A program made the translations under genes and the position numbers. This document shows, in pieces, positions 1-6,200 of a stretch of DNA of 8,754 bases. Source of the DNA: Globobulimina sp. (Eukaryota; Foraminifera; Rotaliida); contig PIVH01000065.1 in NCBI GenBank assembly GCA_003354225.1, positions 1 through 8,754 on the forward strand, written 5' to 3'. How positions within the stretch are numbered: the stretch's first letter is position 1; each line of letters begins with the position of its first letter. The notes below the pieces were generated by a model. The model searched no databases. It was not told where the DNA came from and saw nothing but the letters and a program-made list of their open reading frames with translations.

Positions 1-269
1 TCTGCGCTTTCTGCTGCATCCTCTAGGGCTTTAAATTCTTCTGTTGTAGCATTAGAAACGGCTGCAACATTAGCAAGACTTTGCTCTGTTTGTGCAAAAA
101 CTGTAATTGCTTTTTTAAATGCGACTGTGATAATCCCTATAGCTGCAACACCAGCAAGACCAATCTTCTTAAAATTACTGGTCATTGTTTTTTCTGTTGA
201 CGTTGAACTGGCTTTTAAATTAGTAGTTGTCTCTTTTTTTTTAGTTTCAGCCTTGAAATTTAAAAAAAA
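1..269 (-). CDS. Partial phage tail tape measure protein (N-terminal part, runs off the window)
   Basis: On the minus strand one frame is open from the TAA at 299-297 to the window edge (98 codons). From about position 260 leftwards it reads like the start of a TP901-type tape measure protein: NFKAET, then a polar Lys/Thr-rich stretch, then the hydrophobic segment KIGLAGVAAIGIITVAFKKA, then FAQTEQSLANVAAVSNATTE and EEFKALEDAAESA. In known tape measure proteins the pattern 'F...E.slanV.avs.at.eefk.L...A' follows such a hydrophobic helix. These proteins set tail length and act in DNA delivery. No convincing start codon precedes NFKAET: the only ATG in frame is at 185-183, inside the conserved part. 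A run of nine Ts (minus strand) lies just upstream, so the true N-terminus is lost at a junction or by a frameshift. The right boundary is approximate. The family call is from residue pattern by eye. The sequence is bacterial/phage in character and out of place beside an intron-bearing gene. Confidence 0.75.
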
Positions 270-291
270 ACAGTTTTTTGAGTAAGTCACT
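270..291. other. Junction between the host gene end and the phage-like fragment
   Basis: Between the PH-gene stop (294-292) and the first recognisable tape-measure codons (about 260) there are only about 30 bases, including a run of nine As in plus orientation (262-270). There is no polyadenylation signal (TTTATT on plus) anywhere in 1-291. The host gene's 3' untranslated region therefore seems cut off, and the two sequence types meet here. Confidence 0.55.
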
Positions 292-3101
292 TCACTTTAA
301 ACATGTCGACATGAACATGCCGCACTTAACTATGGGTTCAGGCTCTTTCTTCTTCGAACTCGTCAATGCGCCTTTCAACACATCGCCGACAGACCGACGC
401 CGTTCCTTTTTGTCCTTCTTTTTCCTGTGAGTCTTTGCCTCTTTTTTAGTTTGCTCCAACGACTTCATAGGATCCATTTTCTTCAAATCCACAGTCTTTG
501 CATTTCTCTTATTCTTCGCCTGTCTCTTTTCCCTTTCCTTCCTCTCTTTCGCTTCTTTCTTGGCCTCTTTCTTCTTTTCTTTCTCCTTCCTCTCCTTCGA
601 CTTCTTCCTTTTCTTCGCCTCTTCTTTTTCTTTTTTCTTCTGCTTTTTGCCCGATCGCATATTGGATATCTTATTCTTCAGCACCTGGCCCACCGATTGC
701 TTTCTTTTCTTATCCCTGCGTTTGGGCCGCTTCTTTTTCTTACTCTTCGTCTGCCACTCACTGATATTGTTACGACTGCGACTGTTGCTCTCTGGCTCCG
801 AATCGCCGGAACTGCCTTCATTCCCTACACAGTACACACAAACCAACAAATTAATAATCTCAAACCACGCACTATGCAGATACTGCATACATACATACAT
901 ACCTTCATTAAGTGCCGCTGTATTGATTTCAAAGGTGCCCGACTTGCGCTTCCCGGGGATATTTTTCGTATTCATATCGTAGTGGGCATCATCGCCAAAT
1001 AATTTCTCCCTCGATTTCCTCCGTTGATGCACCTTATTATCGATGCCCTTAAACGGTGTATGAGTCCTTCTATGCTGCGCTGGCGACGCATTCTCACCCT
1101 TTGTCGGTGGCGATTCATTGTCATCGTCACTCGCTAATATCCGGCCGGGGGGCTTGGGCTTTTTGCGCGGTTTTCGCTTCGCTTTGTGCGGTTTATTGAT
1201 ATTATTCGGTTTCAATTGATTGGCCCCCGGGATGTTATTAGCTTTGTTGTAATATCCAGTGCCATACGGCTTGCTGCTGCGGTTTTTGTTGTTTTTCAGA
1301 TTGCCCGCTTCCGCTACACCGCGATTCTTACGGTTATGCCGCCGTTTTTCGTCGTCATCTGCCTGTGCTGCAGCGTTGTGGTACGCGGTATTGGAGGGTG
1401 TGGGCGATATGGATCTGTGGCCATTGCGCGAGTTACTGGAATATGTGCTGCGTGGAGAGGGCGGCCGGCGGCCGAAACTAGCGGACCCTGCACGCGATGG
1501 AGGCGACGGAGGGCGGCGGCCAAAGGAGTTGGAGTGTTTGCGCCGTTTGGATATGACACCCTGTCGTTTCTCCTGTACTTCCCTGTGTACATAACATTGT
1601 TTTTTTTCTCTATGTATAATAGAAAAACACTTAACAATCTATACAGTTCTCTGAAGGCGTCGAGCCAATCATCCATTTGTATGGAATACTGTGTGGACAA
1701 AAAAAACTCGCCGGCACTGGTCTTGAGAGAGAATACGAATTTGTTCTTGCCGCTGCAAGCCGGGTGGTTTCGGTCCAGTTCCTTGATTTTCCTGTTTCGC
1801 AGAGGTATCAGTCCCTGGACGTGCTGAGCCAGAGCGAGCGTATACAAATCCTCTTGGAAATACGCAGAAGATTTAAACGTATCAAAGGAGGCCTTATTTT
1901 TGAAGAAAAATAGGTATTCCACGTCCATGGCAAAGTATCCCTTCATCCATTTCTTTGCGCGGTCGTTCCTTTTATAGCTCAGTTCGTTGGAATATAAGGG
2001 ATCTAACCGCTGCACGTTGGGCACGACCTGCACCACGCGGTTGAACCACAGCTCCTGCACAGATTTGTGCGTTTGTACGTGTTTACATAGTACGCAAATT
2101 CGCAAAGTATATATCTCAACTCTTTCCTCCTTTGAATTTGCATACAAAACCCACTTCCGACCACCACAGACCAGCTCGAATATATTCTTCTTTTTATACA
2201 CAGATTTGGCCTGTTTGTCCTCCAACAAATTGAGAATCTGCAGGTCGTCCAAGATGATGCTGCCTTTCTCCTGCGAGGTTTTCTCGTTGTCGTAGTAGCG
2301 AATCTCGCGCGTATCGAAGATGACAAACCATCGTTTCTTCCACGACTTGTTCTTACTGCCTTGCTTCGTGAGCCAGCCGCCATAGATTTTCTTGCCAAAA
2401 GTCACATTTCGCAAATGCTCCAACCAGTCGTTGAAGGAATAGGCGTCCAAACAGCATAATAAATAGGTACGGGCCGGGCACACTATTTCAAACGGGAACT
2501 CCGCCTGGAATATATTCAGACGGTCAGCGCTGTCGTCGTTGCTATGGAAGCTGTCGTTGCGGCTGAACTCGTCGAAATCGTCTGAGACGTTGCTGTGATG
2601 CGCATTGTGGTTGGTGTGGGCGCGGAGAGCCTCTACGGATAATTTGTTGCTTTTGTGCGATTTCTTGCCCATTAGAGACTTGAAGGAGAGCCGCAAACTG
2701 TTGCTTTGTGAGGGTAACGGGGAGTCGGTGTATGAGGATTGCGAGGCATAGGAATCCTCCACGTCGTCGGTGATGCGACGTACACTTAATGGGCTATGCG
2801 CGGAGGAGGAGGAACGACCGAAGATGGATTTTTTGCTTTTTTTCTGTTGGTTGTGTATGTCGATGTTGACGGGCTGGATGGCAGTCACTTGCTTGAGGTC
2901 TATAGTGCTGACCGGGCGTTTGGAGTCTTGGAATTCTTCGCGATTGTGGTAATAGGCACATTGGCGGTTGTCGAAGAGCACAAACCAGCGCTCTTTCCAC
3001 GACTTGTGGAACTCTCCTTTTTTCATTAGGATGCCGGAGTAGAGGATCTTAGCGTTTATTGGGGCGCGGATGGGCGACCTTGGCGTGTTTGGTTGAGCCA
3101 T
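292..3101 (-). CDS. Triple PH-domain protein with long basic tail, four exons, 870 aa after splicing
   Basis: The coding exons are 3101-2121, 2054-1636, 1582-903 and 824-292, which total 2613 nt and give 870 residues plus TGA. The ATG at 3101 is fixed by an in-frame TAA directly before it. PH1 starts at residue 21 (YSGILMKKG, KSWKERWFVLFD) and ends near 232 (SFNDWLEHLRN). It carries a Ser/His/Asn-rich insert of about 120 residues between strands. PH2 spans about 239-336 (GGWLTKQG, KSWKKRWFVIFD, then YANSKEERELWFNRV once intron 1 is removed). PH3 spans about 350-466 (KKWMKGYFAMD, ending MDDWLDAFRELYR). PH1 and PH2 keep the Lys...Lys/Arg-x-Arg pattern at the beta1-beta2 loop that binds phosphoinositides in many PH domains, so a membrane-adaptor role is likely. 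Residues 467-870 are basic and probably disordered: a twofold SFGRRPPSP, KPRKKPKPP, a Lys/Glu-rich, possibly helical run at about 755-800, and SVGxVLK motifs at 737 and 838. No catalytic domain is visible. No precise orthologue is recognised. The gene is divergent from the large repeat gene across a 100-bp gap. Confidence 0.85.
360..770 (-). other. Lys/Glu/Arg-rich low-complexity segment in the C-terminal exon of the triple-PH gene
   Basis: This part of exon 4 encodes an almost unbroken Lys/Arg/Glu sequence (for example KKEAKKEAKERKEREKRQAK) bracketed by two related motifs. These are KRKQSVGQVLK (Ser codon at 696-694) and RRRSVGDVLK (Ser codon at 393-391). The charge pattern suggests a long single helix or a disordered polybasic region that could bind membranes, RNA or microtubules; that role is inference. 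The complementary strand is pyrimidine-rich and shows long open frames rich in Phe/Leu/Ser, which are shadows. Confidence 0.7.
825..902 (-). other. Intron 3 of the triple-PH gene (78 nt, phase 1)
   Basis: The intron begins with the consensus donor GTATGT (at 902), within four tandem GTAT units, and ends TACTGTGTAG (at 825). It is T/G-rich, a multiple of three and free of stops. Splicing replaces a hydrophobic, Cys-rich stretch (residues like MYVCMQYLHSAWF) by the smooth polar join ALNEG-NEGSSGDSEPES, which matches the flanking exon composition. Confidence 0.85.
1453..1527 (-). repeat. Two copies of an SFGRRPPSP motif in the tail of the triple-PH protein
   Basis: Residues 486-494 and 502-510 are both SFGRRPPSP, 16 residues apart. 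The codons differ at several synonymous positions (TTT GGC CGC CGC against TTC GGC CGC CGG), so the repeat is kept at protein level and is not a fresh DNA duplication. Ser-Pro sites and PPSP resemble proline-directed kinase or SH3-type ligand motifs; that role is inference. Confidence 0.7.
1583..1635 (-). other. Intron 2 of the triple-PH gene (53 nt, phase 2)
   Basis: The intron begins GTTAAG (at 1635) and ends GTACACAG (at 1583). At 53 nt it changes frame. Splicing turns AGA TT|G into Arg-Leu and opens a frame that runs without stops through 1582-903 and on to the TGA at 294-292. Without this intron the reading goes into a different frame that ends at 1314 in proline/arginine-rich nonsense. 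This intron is what unites the two apparent reading frames into one gene. Confidence 0.85.
2055..2120 (-). other. Intron 1 of the triple-PH gene (66 nt, phase 0)
   Basis: The intron begins GTTGAG (at 2120) and ends TGTGCAG (at 2055) on the minus strand. It is a multiple of three with no stop codon, so the unspliced frame reads through it. Removal joins ...NSKEER to ELWFNRVV and restores the C-terminal helix of PH2 with its conserved Trp. Read through, it would put 22 unrelated residues into that helix. This domain logic is the main support; there is no transcript evidence. Confidence 0.8.
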
Positions 3102-3114
3102 TTATATGAAATAT

Positions 3115-3120
3115 TTACAT
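3115..3120 (-). other. Start-stop upstream element (ATG TAA) before the PH gene
   Basis: On the minus strand ATG (3120-3118) is followed at once by TAA (3117-3115), 13 nt upstream of the PH-gene ATG. If transcribed, it is a minimal upstream reading frame that could slow scanning ribosomes. The transcription start is unknown and chance occurrence is easy. Confidence 0.25.
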
Positions 3121-3155
3121 CCAAGCTTGACGGGATGGTATTCTTGCAAAAGATG

Positions 3156-3181
3156 TTGAAAAGTTTAATAAAAACTTTCAA
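3156..3181. repeat. Imperfect inverted repeat in the divergent promoter
   Basis: The left arm TTGAAAAGTTT (3156-3166) pairs with the right arm AAACTTTCAA (3172-3181) around a 5-nt AATAA spacer, with one bulged A. It could be a dimeric transcription-factor site or a hairpin in a leader. AT-rich DNA produces such repeats by chance, so function is unproven. Confidence 0.45.
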
Positions 3182-3201
3182 GTACTTGTCCGAAAGCGGT
3201 A

Positions 3202-6200
3202 ATGGGAAATGAAACAACAATGGAAGAAAAGGAGAAGGTACATGTTGCTAACTTCAGCTTTGGATTCGATGAGGTGACGCCCAATGATATTGAGGAGCTG
3301 TTGGATGAAATAGAAATAGAAACAGAACAGAAAGAGAAAACAAATGATAATAATGATGTTAATGTTGTTTGGGATGGGGATTGGGATAAAATATTAAAAG
3401 AGATTAGAAATAGTAATCTCCAGTACATTAAAAATTTAATCACATCGAATGAGATTGGTATAAATTCACAGAATCCAATTAATGGGAAAACATTGTTAAT
3501 TTATGCCGTAATTATTGGTAATTATAATTTAGTGAAAGCAATTTGCAATTTTGGCGCCGATGTTCATGTCACAGATAATGACAATATGGACGGCCTCAAA
3601 TATGCGCTAAAATATGGACGCTATAAAATAACAGAATTATTATATTATCAACAATTATCAGGCAAATTAGGCAATGATTTAAAAGATATTGCAACGAAAA
3701 TACATTTAAAAAATAAAGAAAGTGAAAATATTAAGAAATATGGAAAGGATGAATATTTCATCACAAGTTTTATGATATTAGCAATTCAAAATAAACTTGA
3801 ATTTGGTCAAGATATGTTATATTATGCCTGGTATTTGACCTTAAACAGTCGAAATGATTCAGAAAATCCTTTACAATCAAAATTATTCAAAACTATGATG
3901 AAAACGTTTGAGAAAATATTATCAAACACATCAGATAAAACTGGATGGGAATGGTTGAAGAAATATTTTATAAATTCGTTAATTTGGTTTCTACCGCATC
4001 CTATAAACAGTAAAATGAATGATAATAAGGATGGTGATGAGGAGGAGGATGAGGATGATATGGAAGGAATATTGAAAACAACTTTGTTTTATGAATTATT
4101 AGTCCGCGTCAGAAAGGAATCAAAGAAACAAAGTGATAAATTATTAAAACAAAAAATTAATAAAATAAAGTCCGAAAAAAGCAATGAATGGACACAATTA
4201 ATAGCGTATAATGTAAATAGTAAATATTCAAAAAAAGCAAGACAAGATTTGTGTGGTTGCGTGCCATCGGAATACGAAGAAAATGATTTATCCGAAGAAC
4301 GATATCCGCCATCAACACATTTTAGCGCTAAAAAACATTATGATACAAATATATATTTAAATAAATTAATATTCAAAGCCAATATTTTAGATTCATTATT
4401 TCAAAAAGATATGAAGTTGATTTCAAAACAAATATCATTGGAAAGTGGTGGTGCTATCAATGTAAAATACAGAGCGGGCCCAATAAAAACGTTAACGAGG
4501 TCACAAACAAAAGTTGAAAATGATTATATCAACGAAAAGTATCCAACGTCAGCAAAGATACTGGATATTAATCGATGTGCTTTGCAATTTTATTCAATAC
4601 AAGAAATGATGAAATATATAAACGTATTTGCAGAAAAAATTGAAAATAAAGAGGCCAACTCCATTGTTGATATAATTCGATGTAAAAATGGATGGAGTAT
4701 TTATAACCAACAATATCCGCAATATACAGATATTAAATTAAATGTTTTGGTCCAGTCAGCTGATAACGGAACAATCATCGCTGAAATTCAGTTCTTGTTA
4801 GATTTGATGAGCGCGTTTAAAAAGAAAGCACACAAATTATATTCTATTGAGAGGAAACATGAAATTGTATACAATTTCGGGACACTTGAAAATAAAATGA
4901 ATAAATTTAATGATAATGTTGGAATTAACGGTGTTTGTATCAATTTGACACAAAATGATGATATCAAATATTTTAAGCTATTATTTAATACAATCAATCC
5001 AAATCAGAATACATTGATTGATTACAAAACAATATCACAAAATGTATGGCATACAGCAATATTCCATATTATATATAAAAATGGTGAAATTAATAAATAT
5101 TTGCAAAATAACTTCAAAGATTTGTATTTAAATACGATATCAAATTATATCTTAAAATATATTAAAATACAAAAAGATGGCTATGAGGCGATGTTGAAAT
5201 CAATTTCGTCATTAAATGATAAACAATATAAAGAAACTGATAATTCATTGGTAAAACAATTATTTTATTTGATCGAAAATAATAGAAAACGAAGAGAAAC
5301 ATTGATATATTTACTGTCAGCGAGAGAGGCAAAAGCATCCAATCAAAATACAATGATCGAAGCACTGTGTTGTTACGGAGATAATGCATTTAATAAATCA
5401 ATTAAATTCATGTTAGGTTCAAATATGATGAATGATGCAGAGAAATCAATATTATTTTTGGCTAAAAAAGCACGTAATTTCTCGTTTTTTTTTGCTTGCA
5501 AAGATCCAAAATATTTACAAAATGCTTTAAATATTTTAGAATATGCTAAAAATGATAGAAAATTGATATTGAAATTATGCGCACAAAAGTGGTCTGGAAC
5601 AACCGCATTGGAATTTGTGTGCAAAAAACGATGTTCATCATCCACAAAAATATTCAAATTATTGTTAAAACAGTCCGCATTGCTCGAGGAGGATAAAATA
5701 AATTTATTTGTTAAAAATGCAAATATTATAAATTATACATTGCACGACGGCTATTATGGCAATTTTGAAATGATATTAAATTATTTTTGTCCAAAACGTG
5801 ATATTACAAATAGGAAACAAATAAAATGGATTATAAACAATGTAAATTTATGTGAGGCGACGGTTCAGCATATTTTAGAAATATTAAGCACATATTTCGA
5901 AAACGATAAGTATTTATTTTCAATTTTATCGCAAAAAAACAACCAATTATTCAATAAAATATGTTCAAATGGATTATATAATTCCGCTAAAAGTAATTAT
6001 GATAACACTCAATTATTACAATTCATTCTCAATGGTTCCGGTTTGAGCGATAAAACAATCATCAATTTTATGTCACAAATGAATAAAGAATATAATACAT
6101 TGTATGGAGTCTCAGGGAATGAGCAAAGGTTAACAAATACAGGAAGAGAATTGATGAATTATTGTAAAAATGATCGGTTATTATTATTAAAATTATTATA

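Larger units (their letters stand above)
3102..3201. promoter_or_regulatory. Divergent intergenic region, likely shared promoter
   Basis: Exactly 100 bp separate the ATG of the minus-strand PH gene (3101) from the ATG of the plus-strand gene (3202). Any core promoters and 5' untranslated regions must lie here or inside the genes, so a compact bidirectional promoter is the simplest reading. No clear TATA box is visible; an AT-rich stretch with a palindrome lies at 3156-3181. In-frame stops next to both starts (TAA at 3104-3102 on minus, TAA at 3169-3171 on plus) support the two start codons. Confidence 0.5.

Noticed and set aside
427-1002. Plus-strand open frames rich in Phe/Leu/Ser (also 498-764 and 560-982)
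   Set aside because: They are the complement of the Lys/Arg/Glu codons of the PH-gene tail and run across its third intron; the low-complexity content is explained by the minus strand.
1314-1582. Arg/Pro/Thr-rich C-terminus of the unspliced PH frame
   Set aside because: It comes from reading through the 53-nt intron in the wrong frame; the spliced frame continues to 292 without stops.
1186-1827. Plus-strand open frames over the PH-gene exons 2 and 3
   Set aside because: No domain and hydrophobic nonsense; the minus strand has PH3 and a continuous spliced frame here.
2003-2398. Minus-strand 131-residue frame rich in Arg and Ser
   Set aside because: Out-of-frame shadow of PH2.
2770-3029. Short plus- and minus-strand frames at the PH-gene 5' end
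   Set aside because: Alternative frames of exon 1, which has a clear PH1 reading and a start fixed by an upstream stop.
3964-4000. Possible membrane segment (NSLIWFLPHP)
   Set aside because: Too short, broken by Pro and flanked by charged residues.
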